Positions 20,801 through 30,798 are shown, numbered from the stretch's first letter. The stretch is DNA of 64,000 bases from Actinomyces johnsonii (GCF_006546835.1 NZ_VICB01000013.1:248001-312000), one strand, 5' to 3'. Numbers and translations: made by a program. Notes: a model not told the origin generated them from the sequence alone.

Positions 20801-23800
20801 GCCTCGACACCCACTGGGACGGCACCCCCGGTGGGGACGGCATCCACGCCGTGCGCCGCCTCGTGGTGCCGCTGCGACTGGCCCGCGCCTGGGACGGCGC
20901 CGCGCCGCTGGTCGACCCCGAACGCATCAGCGAGACGATGAACGACCTGCTGCGCGCCACCGCGGGCGTGGGCGCGGTGTCCATCACGGGCGACAACGTC
21001 GACCACCTGCCCAAGGTCCGCCCCGCCCAAGCTGGAGCCATCGACGCCCTGGGGCGCCCCGCTAACCAGCCCTTCGGCACTATCCATGGCTCCTTCACCC
21101 TGGCCGGCACCCTGGGCCACGATCATGCTTCGGTGACTGCCGACGCGCTGCCGGTGGATCTCTCGGCCGCCCCGTTCGTCCCCGACGCCCTGCTCGGTCC
21201 CTGCTGGCCGGTGGTCTACGCGGCTCTGGGCAGCGTCGTCGAGGACGGCATGCCGCTCATCGAGGGCCTGCTTGGCGCGGTTCACCTGGACCACACCATC
21301 GACCTGCACCTCACCCTCCACCAGCTCCAGAAGGCCGCGGCCACCGCCAGCCCCACGATCAACGTCACCGGCTGGGTCGCGGCCCTGGAGGAGTCCAGCG
21401 CCGGCCGCGTCGTCGACGTGCGCCTGGAGCTGACCGACGCAGGCGACGGCACCCTCGTGGCACTCATGCGCGAGCGCTTCGCCATCCGCGGCCGGGCCTC
21501 CGGCAACGCGGTGCCCAGCGCGCCCGAGCTGGCCGGCGGTACCGGACGCGAGACCGCCCCGGCCGCCCGCCGCATCCTGCGCCGCACCACCGTCACCGCG
21601 CCTGCGGACATGACGGCCTTCGCCCGGGTCACCGGCGACTTCAACCCGATCCACACCTCCTACAACGCCGCCCACGTGGCCGGTATGGACGCCCCACTCG
21701 TCCACGGCATGTGGCTGTCGGCCACCGCCCAGCAGGTGGCCGCCTCCACCGCCGCCGACGGCTCCCGCCACGTCCTGGCCGGCTGGACCTACGTCATGAC
21801 CGGCCCGGTGGAGCTGGGCGACGACGTCGAGATCACCGTGGAGCGCACCGGCCTGGTGGTCGGCGGCGGCTACGTCCTGGAGGTCGTCTGCCGCATCAAC
21901 GGCGAGGTCGTCTCCCGCGGCACCGCCGTGACGACCCCCGAGCCCACCGCCTACATCTACCCCGGCCAGGGCATCCAGGCCCCCGGCATGGGCCTGGACG
22001 AGATGAACTCCTCCAAGGCCGCCCGCGAGATCTGGGAGCGCGCCGACGCCCATACCCGCGCCGAGCTGGGCTTCTCCGTCATCAACCTGGTGCGCGACAA
22101 CCCCACCGAGATGACCGCCCGCGGCGTCACCTACCGCCATCCCGAGGGCCTGCTCAACCTCACCCAGTTCACCCAGGTGGCCCTAGCCACCGTGGCCATG
22201 GCGACCACCGCGCGCCTGGCCGAGGCCGGTGCCCTGGTGGACAGCGCCGCCTTCGCCGGCCACTCACTGGGCGAATACACGGCCCTGAGCGCCTACGGCC
22301 GCGTCATGCCCGTGGAGACGACGATCTCAATCGTTTTCCAGCGCGGCTCCACCATGCACTCGCTGGTGCCCCGCGACGCCGACGGCGCATCGAACTACCG
22401 CATGGGCGCCCTGCGGCCCAACCAGGCCGGGATCAAGGCCGACGAGGTCGAGGCCTACGTGAAGTCGATCTCCCAGGAGACCGGAGAGTTCCTCCAGATC
22501 GTCAACCACAACCTGGCCGGGGTCCAGTACGCCGTGGCCGGCACGATCAAGGGCCTGGACGCCCTGGCCGCGGACGCCCGTGCCAAGGCCAAGGCCCGCG
22601 GGGGCAAGAACCCCTTCATGTTCGTTCCCGGCATCGACGTGCCCTTCCACTCCGAGGTGCTGCGCCCCGGCGTCCCGGAGTTCCGCGGCCGCCTGCTCGA
22701 GCTCGTTCCCGATGACCTGGACGTCGAGCGCCTGGTGGGCCACTACGTGCCCAACCTGGTGGCGCGCCCCTTCGCCCTGACCCAGGACTTCGCCCGCTCG
22801 ATCCTCGAGGTCGTGCCCTCCGAGCCGATCGAGGAGATCCTGGCTAGCTGGGACTCCTGGATGAAGCGGCCCACCGAGCTGGCCCGGGTCCTGCTAGTCG
22901 AGCTCCTGGCCTGGCAGTTCGCCTCCCCGGTGCGCTGGATCGAGACCCAGGAGATCCTGCTGTCCTCCCCGAGCGAGGGAGGTCTGGGCATCGAGCACAT
23001 CGTCGAGGTCGGTCTGGCCAATTCGCCCACGCTGGCGAACCTGGCCACCAACACCCTGCGTCTGCCCCAGCACGCGGGGCGCCACGTCACCGTGCACAAC
23101 GCCCGCCGTGATGAGGCCCGGGTCCTGGCCACCGACACCGATCCGGCGGTGGAGCTCACCGAGCCGGAGTTCGACGCCCCAACCGCCGAGGAGCCCTCCG
23201 CCGAGGCCGACGCTCCCGCTGAGACCGCCCCGGCCGAGCAGGCCCCTGCTCCCGCGGTCGAGGCCGCACCCGCTGCGGCGACTCCGGCCGCCGGCGGGCC
23301 GGTGGACGACCTGCCCTTCGGCGCGACCGACGCTCTGACGGTGCTGCTGGCCCACGCCGCACGCATCCGCCCCGAGCAGATCGGCGCCACCGACACCACC
23401 GAGACGCTCACCAACGGTGTCTCCTCGCGCCGCAACCAGCTCCTCATGGACCTGGGCACCGAGCTCGAGCTCGCCTCCATCGACGGCGCCGCCGACGCCG
23501 ACATGACGGCCCTGGCCGCCACGGTCGCCAAGGGCGCTCCCGGCTACAAGGCCTTCGGACCGGTCCTCACCGAGGCCATCCGTGTGGGCCTGGGCCGCCT
23601 CCTGGGGCCCTCCGGCGTACGCGCCTCCCGGATCGCCGACCGTCTCACGGGCACCTGGGGCCTGGGGCAGGGCTGGGTCTCCCACGTGACCGCCGCGTTG
23701 TTCCTGGGCACCCGCGAGGGCACCTCGATGCGCGGCGAGGACCTGGCCTCGCTGGGTTCCTCATCGCCACTGACCAGCGCCGGGGCCGTCGACACCCTCA

Positions 23801-26800
23801 TCGACGCCGCCGTTCAGGCCGTCGCTGCCGACCACGGCGTTGCCGTCTCCAAGCCGAGCGCCGGTGGCGCCGGCGGGGCAGTCGTCGACTCCGCCGCCCT
23901 GGACGCCTTCGCCCAGAGCGTCACCGGAGATGAGGGCGTCCTGGCCACCACGGCCCGTACCCTCCTGGACGCCCTGGGCCTGACCGAGAAGGCTACCGTC
24001 CCGGCTGACGCCGACGACGAGGCCGCCCGCACCAGGGCCGCCCTGGCGGCCCTGGATGCCGAGCTCGGCGCCGGATGGGTCAAGTCCGTCACCCCGGCCT
24101 TCACCCCCGAGCGGGCCGTCCTCATCGACGACCGCTGGGCCACGGCCCGCGAAGATGTCGCCCGTCTCGGCTCCGGCGAGACCGACCTGGAGGCCTCCCG
24201 CCGTCTCCTCGCCCCCGAACGCTTCGTGGGCTTGGGGCGGGCGGTGGCCGACCACGCCACCTGGTGGGCGAAGCAGACCAAGGGCTCCGAACTGGCCGAT
24301 GCCGCCGAGCGCACCGCCATCCTGACTGAGATCGCCCAGGCGGCACCGAAAGCCCCCCAGGCCGGTGACCCCACGGTCCGCTGGTCCGAGGACGTGGCTG
24401 TCGTCACCGGCGTGGCCCCCGGCTCCATCGCCGCGGCCGTCGTCGGAGACCTCCTGGCCGGCGGGGCCACCGTGGTGGCCACCAGCTCGCGACTGACTCA
24501 TGAGCGACTGGAGTTCGCCACCACCCTCTACCGCGAGCACGCCGCGGCCGGCGCCAAACTCTGGATGGTTCCGGCGAACCTGTCCTCCTACCGCGACGTC
24601 GACGCCCTGGCCGAGTGGATCGGCAACGACCAGGTGGTCACCTCCGGCGGCTCCACCAAGGTCGTCAAGGAGGCCCTGGTCCCCACCCTCCTATTCCCCT
24701 TCGCCGCACCGCGCGTCTCCGGCACGCTGGCCGACGCCGGACCGGCTGCTGAGTCCCAGACCCGACTGCTGCTGTGGTCGGTGGAGCGCACCATCGCGGC
24801 CCTGAGCGCTATTGGCACCGACACCCACGTCGACCACCGCCTCCACGTGGTTCTGCCCGGATCCCCGAACCGGGGCACCTTCGGCGGTGACGGCGCCTAC
24901 GGCGAGGTCAAGTCCGCCCTGGACGCGATCGCCAACCGCTGGTCCTCCGAGCGGGCCTGGGCCCAGCGCGTGACACTGGCCCACCCCCGCATCGGTTGGG
25001 TCAGGGGCACCGGCCTCATGGGCGGCAACGACCCGCTGGTCGCCGCCGTCGAGGCCGCCGGCGTGCGCACCTGGACCACCGAGGAGATCGCCTCCGAGCT
25101 GACCGATCTGTGCACCACCGAGGTGCGCACGCGCGCCGCCCAGGCTCCCGTGGACGCTGATCTCACCGGTGGGCTGGGCGACGACATCGATCTGGTCGCC
25201 CTGCGTGAGAACGCCGCCGCCCAGGCGGCCGCACCCGTGCAGGAGAGCGAGGCCCCAGCCGTCATCAAGGCGCTGCCCACCCCGGTCGTCCCGACCCAGC
25301 CCACCGCCCCCCAGTGGGGCGAGGTGAGCGCCGACCTCGATGACCTCGTCGTCATCATCTCCACCGGCGAGGTCTCCACCTGGGGCTCGGGACGCACACG
25401 CCGCGAGGCCGAGCTGGGCATGAGCGGCGGGGAGGACGTCGACCTGACCGCCGCGGGCGTCCTCGAACTGGCCTGGGGCATGGGCCTGCTCACCTGGCAG
25501 GACAGCCCCAAGGCCGGCTGGTATGACACCGACGGCGAGATGGTCGAGGAGTCCGACATCCTGGAGCGCTACCGTGACGAGGTCGTGGCCCGCTGCGGTA
25601 TCCGCCAGTTCGTCGACGACGGCGTCATCGCACCGATCGCCGACGAGGAGGTCACCGTCTACCTCGACCGCGACATCACCCTGTCAGTTCCCGATGAGGC
25701 CACGGCCCGCACCATCGAGGCCTCCGACCCCGAGCACACGCTTGTGGTCCCCGACGCCGAGACCGGCGAGTGGACCGTCACCCGCCTGGCTGGCTCGCTG
25801 GCCCGGGTACCGCGCCGCGCCGCCCTGTCCCGCACGGTCGGTGGCCAGTTCCCGCGCGACTTCGACCCGGAGCGCTGGGGCATCCCCGCCTCGATGACCC
25901 AGGGCATGGACCCGATCGCCTCGTGGAACCTGGTCACGGCCGTCGACGCCTTCCTGTCGGCCGGTTTCACCCCGGCCGAGCTGCTCAAGGCGGTCCACCC
26001 CTCCGACGTGGCCTCCACTCAGGGCACCGGGTTCGGCGGCATGGAGTCGATGCGCAAGATGTTCGTCGGCCGGTTCCTGGGGGAGGAGCGTCCCAGTGAC
26101 ATCCTCCAGGAGGCCCTGCCCAACGTCGTGGCCGCCCACGTCATGCAGTCCTACATCGGCGGTTACGGCGCCATGGTCCAGCCGGTGAGCGCTTGCGCCA
26201 CCGCGGCCGTCTCCATCGAGGAGGGCTGGGACAAGATCGCCCTGGGCAAGGCCGACGTCGTCGTAGCAGGCGCCATCGACGACATCTCGATCGAGTCCGT
26301 GGTCGGCTTCGGCAACATGAACGCCACCGCGGAGGCCGCGGCCATGCGCGCCAAGGGTATTTCCGACCGCCACTTCTCGCGCGCCAACGACCGCCGTCGC
26401 GGTGGCTTCGTGGAGGCCGAGGGCGGTGGCACGGTGATCCTGGCCCGCGGCTCGGTAGCGGCCCAGTTGGGTCTTCCGGTCGCCGGTGTGGTCGGCTTTG
26501 TCTCCTCCTACGCCGACGGCGCCCACACCTCGATCCCGGCTCCGGGTCTAGGCGCTCTGGGCGCCGGCCGTGGCGGGCGCGACTCGCGCCTGGCCAAGGC
26601 CCTGGCGGCCCTGGGCGTGGAGGCCGACGACATCGCATTGGTCTCCAAGCACGACACCTCCACCGGCGCCAACGACCCCAACGAGTCCGAGCTGCACACG
26701 CGTCTGGCGCGCGCCCTGGGGCGCTCCGAGGGCAACTCGCTGGTGGCGGTCTCGCAGAAGACCATCACCGGTCACGCCAAGGGCGGTGCCGCGGTCTTCC

Positions 26801-27303
26801 AAGTCGCGGGCCTGACCGAGATCCTCGCCTCCGGCGTGGCTCCCGGCAACGCCTCGCTGGATGTCGTCGACGCCCCGCTGGCCAAGGACGCCTTCTGGGT
26901 GTGGCCGCGCAGGCCCATCCGCCTGGCCGGCCGCGGCGGCAAGGACGGACGAGTCCCGGGCGCCGGCCCGGTGCGCGCGGGCCTGCTGACCTCTCTGGGC
27001 TTCGGGCACGTCTCCGGCCTCATCGCGATCGTCCACCCCGGCGCCTTCGAGGCGGCGCTGCGCCAGGCCGCGGGCCAGGAGGCGGTCGACGCCTGGCTGG
27101 CCTCCGCCAACGCCCGCCTGGCAGCAGGTACCAGGCGCCGTCGCGCCGGCATGATCGGCCGGGCCCCGCTGTTCGAGCCGGTCCAGGGCCGTCGTCTGGG
27201 TGAGGAGTCCAAGCAGCGCGACCCGCACGAGGTCGAGGCCGCTATGCTGCTCGACCCCAATGCCCGCCTGGGCACCGACGGCGTCTACCACGCCGGCGAG
27301 TGA
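17851..27303 (+). CDS. fas: Type I fatty acid synthase (multidomain)
   Basis: This polypeptide of about 3150 residues carries every activity for fatty acid synthesis in the order seen in mycobacterial FAS-I (about 3070 residues). Acetyltransferase: GHSQG, Ser137. Enoyl reductase: LLAGMTPTTVDP near 413. Hot-dog dehydratase: FARVTGDFNPIH, 1257-1268. Malonyl/palmitoyl transferase: GHSLGEY, Ser1472. An Ala/Pro/Glu linker (about 1767-1823) precedes the carrier domain, with probable phosphopantetheine Ser1858 in NGVSSRRNQ. Ketoreductase follows (VVTGVAPGS, about 2185). Ketosynthase has Cys2782 in VSACATA, His2934 in SKHDTS, and Lys/His in TITGHAKG (2971-2978). The GTG at 17851 has GAAGGA upstream; an in-frame ATG at 17728, overlapping the beta-chain gene, is an alternative start. 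Confidence 0.95.
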   Translation: MHTTSQAPSPATTIAERLSGGEPYIITFGGQATPWRQALADLVSLDQTLADDVVAVDRAVSERLAPVATDLLTVTPRGSRLLDDAAAPVVAQHRTTADGADVSVPGILMAQHAVLASLPAAGIDTAAHAPVGAIGHSQGVLGVSLLDAVRASDREGVIQVHAIARLIGAAATRTTRRLDLGTVGESTPMLSVRGVTRSVLDAVLARVPGSERISVGVTNGLQAHILSGRPADLERVVTALEAAAARSAKARKDRRRGGAVLAPVTEFLTTSVPFHTPLLASAVDDVAAWAAACDLDEKLARDLATAVLIDPVDWPGLVTGALKTGSAAPVRTVLDLGPGNVLVRLTEGVVAGTGTTVVPAGTAKAIDDLDRAGAAPQPSVDRSRFAPRITRLPDGRLTLDTAFTRLTGRSAVLLAGMTPTTVDPAIVAAAANAGYWAELAGGGQTTPAVLAENLEGLEEALEPGRTAAFNAMFMDRYLWNLHLGTQRLLSKARAGGAPIDGITISAGIPELDEATALLERLHAEGFPYIAFKPGTVDQIRQVLAIARAVPDSPVIIQIEDGHAGGHHSWEDLDTMLLATYDAIRAVNNAVLVVGGGIGTPARAADYLTGRWAEAYGTAAAPVDGVMIGTAAMTCLEAKTNDDVKQLLVDTPGIPEDSGVEGGWVASGESTGGMTSGLSHLRADLYEIDNSSARASRLIQELAGDETAMAARRQEMIDALAKTAKPYFGDVEEMTYLQWATRYAELCVAPHEGRSATRADWADEGWYDRFLDLLHRIEARLSQADHGEIPTLFADYDAVIDSDAALAALAERYPSAASTLVEPVDAAWFVDLCRKHPKPVPFVPVVDADILRWWGTDSLWQSQDPRYTADQVRIIPGPVAVAGITTINEPVGELLGRFETAAVEALREAGTGEQEAAGRLGAAPAVADGALAAPVADAKELVQVTPHVLWNGHLTVNPATVLDDDAYSVVARPDVAEDAYDLDIRLDTHWDGTPGGDGIHAVRRLVVPLRLARAWDGAAPLVDPERISETMNDLLRATAGVGAVSITGDNVDHLPKVRPAQAGAIDALGRPANQPFGTIHGSFTLAGTLGHDHASVTADALPVDLSAAPFVPDALLGPCWPVVYAALGSVVEDGMPLIEGLLGAVHLDHTIDLHLTLHQLQKAAATASPTINVTGWVAALEESSAGRVVDVRLELTDAGDGTLVALMRERFAIRGRASGNAVPSAPELAGGTGRETAPAARRILRRTTVTAPADMTAFARVTGDFNPIHTSYNAAHVAGMDAPLVHGMWLSATAQQVAASTAADGSRHVLAGWTYVMTGPVELGDDVEITVERTGLVVGGGYVLEVVCRINGEVVSRGTAVTTPEPTAYIYPGQGIQAPGMGLDEMNSSKAAREIWERADAHTRAELGFSVINLVRDNPTEMTARGVTYRHPEGLLNLTQFTQVALATVAMATTARLAEAGALVDSAAFAGHSLGEYTALSAYGRVMPVETTISIVFQRGSTMHSLVPRDADGASNYRMGALRPNQAGIKADEVEAYVKSISQETGEFLQIVNHNLAGVQYAVAGTIKGLDALAADARAKAKARGGKNPFMFVPGIDVPFHSEVLRPGVPEFRGRLLELVPDDLDVERLVGHYVPNLVARPFALTQDFARSILEVVPSEPIEEILASWDSWMKRPTELARVLLVELLAWQFASPVRWIETQEILLSSPSEGGLGIEHIVEVGLANSPTLANLATNTLRLPQHAGRHVTVHNARRDEARVLATDTDPAVELTEPEFDAPTAEEPSAEADAPAETAPAEQAPAPAVEAAPAAATPAAGGPVDDLPFGATDALTVLLAHAARIRPEQIGATDTTETLTNGVSSRRNQLLMDLGTELELASIDGAADADMTALAATVAKGAPGYKAFGPVLTEAIRVGLGRLLGPSGVRASRIADRLTGTWGLGQGWVSHVTAALFLGTREGTSMRGEDLASLGSSSPLTSAGAVDTLIDAAVQAVAADHGVAVSKPSAGGAGGAVVDSAALDAFAQSVTGDEGVLATTARTLLDALGLTEKATVPADADDEAARTRAALAALDAELGAGWVKSVTPAFTPERAVLIDDRWATAREDVARLGSGETDLEASRRLLAPERFVGLGRAVADHATWWAKQTKGSELADAAERTAILTEIAQAAPKAPQAGDPTVRWSEDVAVVTGVAPGSIAAAVVGDLLAGGATVVATSSRLTHERLEFATTLYREHAAAGAKLWMVPANLSSYRDVDALAEWIGNDQVVTSGGSTKVVKEALVPTLLFPFAAPRVSGTLADAGPAAESQTRLLLWSVERTIAALSAIGTDTHVDHRLHVVLPGSPNRGTFGGDGAYGEVKSALDAIANRWSSERAWAQRVTLAHPRIGWVRGTGLMGGNDPLVAAVEAAGVRTWTTEEIASELTDLCTTEVRTRAAQAPVDADLTGGLGDDIDLVALRENAAAQAAAPVQESEAPAVIKALPTPVVPTQPTAPQWGEVSADLDDLVVIISTGEVSTWGSGRTRREAELGMSGGEDVDLTAAGVLELAWGMGLLTWQDSPKAGWYDTDGEMVEESDILERYRDEVVARCGIRQFVDDGVIAPIADEEVTVYLDRDITLSVPDEATARTIEASDPEHTLVVPDAETGEWTVTRLAGSLARVPRRAALSRTVGGQFPRDFDPERWGIPASMTQGMDPIASWNLVTAVDAFLSAGFTPAELLKAVHPSDVASTQGTGFGGMESMRKMFVGRFLGEERPSDILQEALPNVVAAHVMQSYIGGYGAMVQPVSACATAAVSIEEGWDKIALGKADVVVAGAIDDISIESVVGFGNMNATAEAAAMRAKGISDRHFSRANDRRRGGFVEAEGGGTVILARGSVAAQLGLPVAGVVGFVSSYADGAHTSIPAPGLGALGAGRGGRDSRLAKALAALGVEADDIALVSKHDTSTGANDPNESELHTRLARALGRSEGNSLVAVSQKTITGHAKGGAAVFQVAGLTEILASGVAPGNASLDVVDAPLAKDAFWVWPRRPIRLAGRGGKDGRVPGAGPVRAGLLTSLGFGHVSGLIAIVHPGAFEAALRQAAGQEAVDAWLASANARLAAGTRRRRAGMIGRAPLFEPVQGRRLGEESKQRDPHEVEAAMLLDPNARLGTDGVYHAGE

Positions 27304-27322
27304 ACTCATCACGATAGCGGAT

Positions 27323-27368
27323 AGGGCCGGTTCTACAGACGATGGATACCGTCTGTAGAACCGGCCCT
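27323..27368 (+). terminator. Strong intrinsic terminator after fas
   Basis: Perfect 19-bp arms (27323-27341 and 27350-27368) with an 8-nt loop are followed by GTTTTG, 20 bp after the fas stop codon. It is the most convincing intrinsic terminator in the window and separates fas from the AcpS gene. Confidence 0.92.
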
Positions 27369-27440
27369 GTTTTGCTCACCTGGAATTGTCAAAAGATTTG
27401 CGTCATTGATTTGTGAGTTTTGCTTCATGAGGGTTCCAGA

Positions 27441-27947
27441 ATGACTGAGCCACAGTTTCCGGTCATGCCGCAGGCTTCCCCTGGCACAACCGTTCTGGCG
27501 GTGGGAACTGACCTGGTGCACATTCCAGGATTCGAGACCCAACTCGATCAGCCCGGCAGCGTCTTCGCACAGCGGGCCTTCACGGCGCGCGAGCTCCGCG
27601 AGGCCCATCGCCGCGCGCAGGAGAAGGGTTCACGCCCGGCCCAGCACCTGGCTGCCAGATGGGCGGCCAAGGAGGCATTCATCAAGGCCTGGAGCCAGGC
27701 GCACGCGCAATATGCCAACAGTCGCGGAAATAGCGTTTCTCCGGTTATCCTGAGCGAGGACGTCAACTGGCGCGAGGTTGAGCTTGTCACTGATCGATGG
27801 GGGCGGCCATCCCTGCGTCTGAGTGACGCTATTGCCCGCGCTGTTGAGCACAGCCTCGGACAGGAGGTATCGATCCCGGGGTGCTGGCCGGTTTCTCTGA
27901 GCCATGACGGCGACTACGCGATCGCGATCGTCGTACATGCGCGGTGA
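27441..27947 (+). CDS. acpS: Holo-[acyl-carrier-protein] synthase (AcpS)
   Basis: This 168-residue phosphopantetheinyl transferase of the AcpS type moves 4'-phosphopantetheine from CoA to the serine of an acyl carrier domain. The signatures are present: VGTDLVHIPGFE (metal-binding Asp) near residue 24, RWAAKEAFIKAW (Glu and Lys of the active site) and VSLSHDGDYAIAIVV near the C terminus. It is longer than E. coli AcpS (126) because of an insert around QAHAQYANSRGNSVSP. Location next to fas points to the FAS carrier domain as its substrate. The ATG at 27441 follows GAGGG. The terminator upstream implies separate transcription. Confidence 0.92.
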   Translation: MTEPQFPVMPQASPGTTVLAVGTDLVHIPGFETQLDQPGSVFAQRAFTARELREAHRRAQEKGSRPAQHLAARWAAKEAFIKAWSQAHAQYANSRGNSVSPVILSEDVNWREVELVTDRWGRPSLRLSDAIARAVEHSLGQEVSIPGCWPVSLSHDGDYAIAIVVHAR

Positions 27948-28043
27948 AACCAAGCCTGCGCAAGAAAATGGCGGAGACCCCGATTCTGTCGCGCGCAGCC
28001 AGCCGCGATACGTCTCACCGCTGACTGACGTGAGGACATACGA

Positions 28044-29537
28044 ATGACTGACGCTACCTATCAGGCCATTGCGATGATCGTCTACTTCGTGGCCATGCTA
28101 GCCATCGGAGGCTGGGCCTACCTGCGAACGGACAACTTCGACGACTACATGCTCGCCGACCGCGACCTCAACCCCTGGGTCGCAGCGCTGTCAGCAGGCG
28201 CCTCGGACATGTCGGGGTGGCTGCTCATGGGGCTGCCGGGCGCCCTGTACGCCAGCGGCCTGGTCGAGGGATGGATCGCCGTCGGGCTGACGATCGGAGC
28301 ACTGGCGAACTGGCTGCTGGTCGCTCCCCGCCTACGCGCCTACACCGAGGTCGCCAACAACTCGATCACAGTCCCGAGCTTCCTGGACAACCGCCTCCAC
28401 GACACACGCCGACTGCTGCGCTGGTCCAGCGGTCTGATCATCCTGGTCTACTTCACCTTCTACGTCTCCTCCGGCATGGTGGCCGGCGGACGGTTCTTCG
28501 AGTCCTCCTTCGGGATGGACTACCACCTGGGCATGGTCATCGTCGCCGCCATCACGGTGGTCTACACGCTCATCGGCGGGTTCCTGGCCGTGTCCTACAC
28601 CGACTTCATTCAGGGTCTCATGATGGTGGCGGCCCTGGTCATGGTGCCCGTCGTCGGAGTCATGCACCTGGGCGGAGTGTCCAACCTCGTCAAGGCCGTC
28701 TCCGAGGTCGATCCCCACTACTGGGCCGCCTGGGGGCCGACAACAACGGTGATCGGCGTCATCTCGGCGCTGGCCTGGGGACTGGGCTACTTCGGTCAGC
28801 CGCATATCATCGTCCGATTCATGGCTATCCGCAGCCCCAAGGAGGCCGTCGCCGGCGGCACCATCGGGATCGGCTGGATGCTGTTCGCCGTTCTCGGCGC
28901 AGCCGGCACCGCCGTCGTCGGTGTGGCCGTGTACCAGCATGACAAGAGCAAGCTGGCGGACCCGGAGACCGTCTTCATCACACTGGGTAAGCTGCTCTTC
29001 CACCCACTGGTGGCCGGATTCATGCTGGCAGCGATTCTCGCCGCCATCATGTCGACGATCTCCTCGCAGCTGCTCGTGACCTCATCGGCGCTCATCGAGG
29101 ACCTGTACGGATCGATGAACCGCACCCGGGGCAGCGACATCAGCAGTAACCGGATGGTGCTCTACTCGCGCATGGCGGTCTTCGCGATCGCTCTGGTCGC
29201 GGCCGTCATGGCCTGGAACCCCAGCAAAACGATCCTCGACCTTGTGGCCTTCGCATGGGCCGGTTTCGGGGCCTCCTTCGGACCAACCATCCTGCTGTCC
29301 CTGTACTGGAGGCGCCTGAGCGCCATGGGCGCTTTCGCCGGCATGATCACCGGCGCCGTCATCGTCATGATCTGGGGAAACGTCTCCGGCGGTCCCGGCG
29401 GCATCTTCGATCTCTACGAGATCGTTCCCGGTTTCCTGGGCAACTTGGCCGTGGCCTGGGCCGTGTCCCGCACGAGCCGACCTTCGGAGGAGATCTCCGA
29501 GGAGTTCGACGCCGCTGTCACCGCCTCACGCGCGTAG
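28044..29537 (+). CDS. putP: Sodium:proline symporter (PutP-like, SSS family)
   Basis: This 497-residue protein has about 13 hydrophobic helices of the sodium:solute symporter family. Diagnostic stretches are ALSAGASDMSGWLLMGLPGA (helix 2) and YFGQPHIIVRFMAI, both characteristic of PutP proline transporters. It has conserved Na+-site residues in the helix containing MSTISSQLLVTSSALIEDLY. It probably imports proline with sodium. It follows acpS by 96 bp with a GAGGA ribosome site. Glycerate kinase follows 31 bp downstream and may share its transcript. Confidence 0.9.
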   Translation: MTDATYQAIAMIVYFVAMLAIGGWAYLRTDNFDDYMLADRDLNPWVAALSAGASDMSGWLLMGLPGALYASGLVEGWIAVGLTIGALANWLLVAPRLRAYTEVANNSITVPSFLDNRLHDTRRLLRWSSGLIILVYFTFYVSSGMVAGGRFFESSFGMDYHLGMVIVAAITVVYTLIGGFLAVSYTDFIQGLMMVAALVMVPVVGVMHLGGVSNLVKAVSEVDPHYWAAWGPTTTVIGVISALAWGLGYFGQPHIIVRFMAIRSPKEAVAGGTIGIGWMLFAVLGAAGTAVVGVAVYQHDKSKLADPETVFITLGKLLFHPLVAGFMLAAILAAIMSTISSQLLVTSSALIEDLYGSMNRTRGSDISSNRMVLYSRMAVFAIALVAAVMAWNPSKTILDLVAFAWAGFGASFGPTILLSLYWRRLSAMGAFAGMITGAVIVMIWGNVSGGPGGIFDLYEIVPGFLGNLAVAWAVSRTSRPSEEISEEFDAAVTASRA

Positions 29538-29568
29538 CCGGACAGGGAAGACGGGCAGTACTGCAGGC

Positions 29569-30729
29569 ATGAGGATCATCGTCGCCCCCGACTCCTTCAA
29601 GGAGTCCATGACCGCGGTACAGGCCGCCAGAGCCATGGCGGCCGGAGTCCGGGACGCGCTGCCCGCGTGTGCAATCAACCAGGTGCCCGTCTCCGACGGA
29701 GGGGAGGGCTTCGCCGAGGCCATCACCTCCGCCTGGGCCGCCTCGTGGCGAGAGGTGTCGACCATCGACGCCCTGGGCCGCCCACTGACAGCGGGTTTCG
29801 GGCTCGATGGCCACCGCGCCGTCGTCGACCTGGCCTCCAGCGCGGGATTGGAGCACATCGCGCCGGGGGAGCGGGACGTCATGCGCTCCTCGACCGCAGG
29901 GCTCGGTCATGTCATCGCTGCCGCGCTCGACGCCGGCGCCCGCTCACTGCTCATCGGACTGGGCGGGTCGGCCTCCAACGACCTGGGCCTGGGGATGCTC
30001 GTGGCGCTAGGTGCCCACTGCCTGGACGAACGGGGCCACGAGGTGGATCCGGTGCCCGCCGAGTTCCCCCGCATCAGGAGTATCGAGGTCGAGCCCGCTC
30101 GCCGTCGTCTTGAGGGCATAAGCATCACGGTGGCCGGGGATGTGACGAATCCGCTCACGGGACCCCGCGGCGCGGCAGCCGTCTTCGGCCCACAGAAGGG
30201 ACTGACCGGGCCCGCGATCACATGGATCGACGGTGAGATGACGCGCCTGGCCGGAATCCTCGGTCTGAGCCACTGGGTCGGACGCCCGGGCACCGGTGCC
30301 GCCGGCGGCACCGCCTTCGCCCTGACGGCTGTTCTCGGTGCTGAACTCGCCACCGGCATCGACCACCTGACTCGTGTCGTGGGGCTGCGCAAGCGGCTGG
30401 AGGGAGCCGATCTGCTGCTGACGGGGGAAGGGGCGCTGGATGGACAGTCTTTGGACGGCAAGGCGGTCAGCGGAGTGCTCCGACTGGCATGCGAGTGCGG
30501 CGCGCCCTCCATCGTCTTCGCCGGGCGGGTCAGGGTCGATGTCGAGGCTCAGCAACGTCTGAGTGATCTGGGAGTCCGGGATATCGTCCAGATCTCCGAT
30601 CCTTCAGAACCACTGGAGTCATCTCTGCGGCGGGGCCCGAACCGTCTGCGTCGCGCGGTTGCGGACGCAGTGCGCCACTTTTCTGCCAGGGGCGACCGCT
30701 CGAGCCGCATGCCGAGCGACATCTTGTGA
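29569..30729 (+). CDS. glxK: Glycerate kinase
   Basis: This 386-residue enzyme of the GlxK/GarK family phosphorylates D-glycerate to 2- (or 3-) phosphoglycerate. It begins with the family signature MRIIVAPDSFKESMTA, followed by PVSDGGEGFAEA and IGLGGSASNDLG. The C-terminal half contains TGEGALDGQSLDGKAVSGV. Length is typical (about 375-385). It enters lower glycolysis from glycerate. No glyoxylate or garD genes lie nearby, so the source of glycerate is not shown here. The gene ends about 70 bp before an FMN riboswitch. Confidence 0.93.
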   Translation: MRIIVAPDSFKESMTAVQAARAMAAGVRDALPACAINQVPVSDGGEGFAEAITSAWAASWREVSTIDALGRPLTAGFGLDGHRAVVDLASSAGLEHIAPGERDVMRSSTAGLGHVIAAALDAGARSLLIGLGGSASNDLGLGMLVALGAHCLDERGHEVDPVPAEFPRIRSIEVEPARRRLEGISITVAGDVTNPLTGPRGAAAVFGPQKGLTGPAITWIDGEMTRLAGILGLSHWVGRPGTGAAGGTAFALTAVLGAELATGIDHLTRVVGLRKRLEGADLLLTGEGALDGQSLDGKAVSGVLRLACECGAPSIVFAGRVRVDVEAQQRLSDLGVRDIVQISDPSEPLESSLRRGPNRLRRAVADAVRHFSARGDRSSRMPSDIL

Positions 30730-30798
30730 GCACGCGCAGCATTGAGGGGTCTCGGGTATCGCCGTGGGACGATCCACGTTGTATCCTTACCGGCAGCA

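Noticed and set aside
18085..22140. Two minus-strand open frames of 706 and 616 codons
   Set aside because: Both are antisense to fas and consist of low-complexity Gly/Val/Asp/Leu sequence without motifs.
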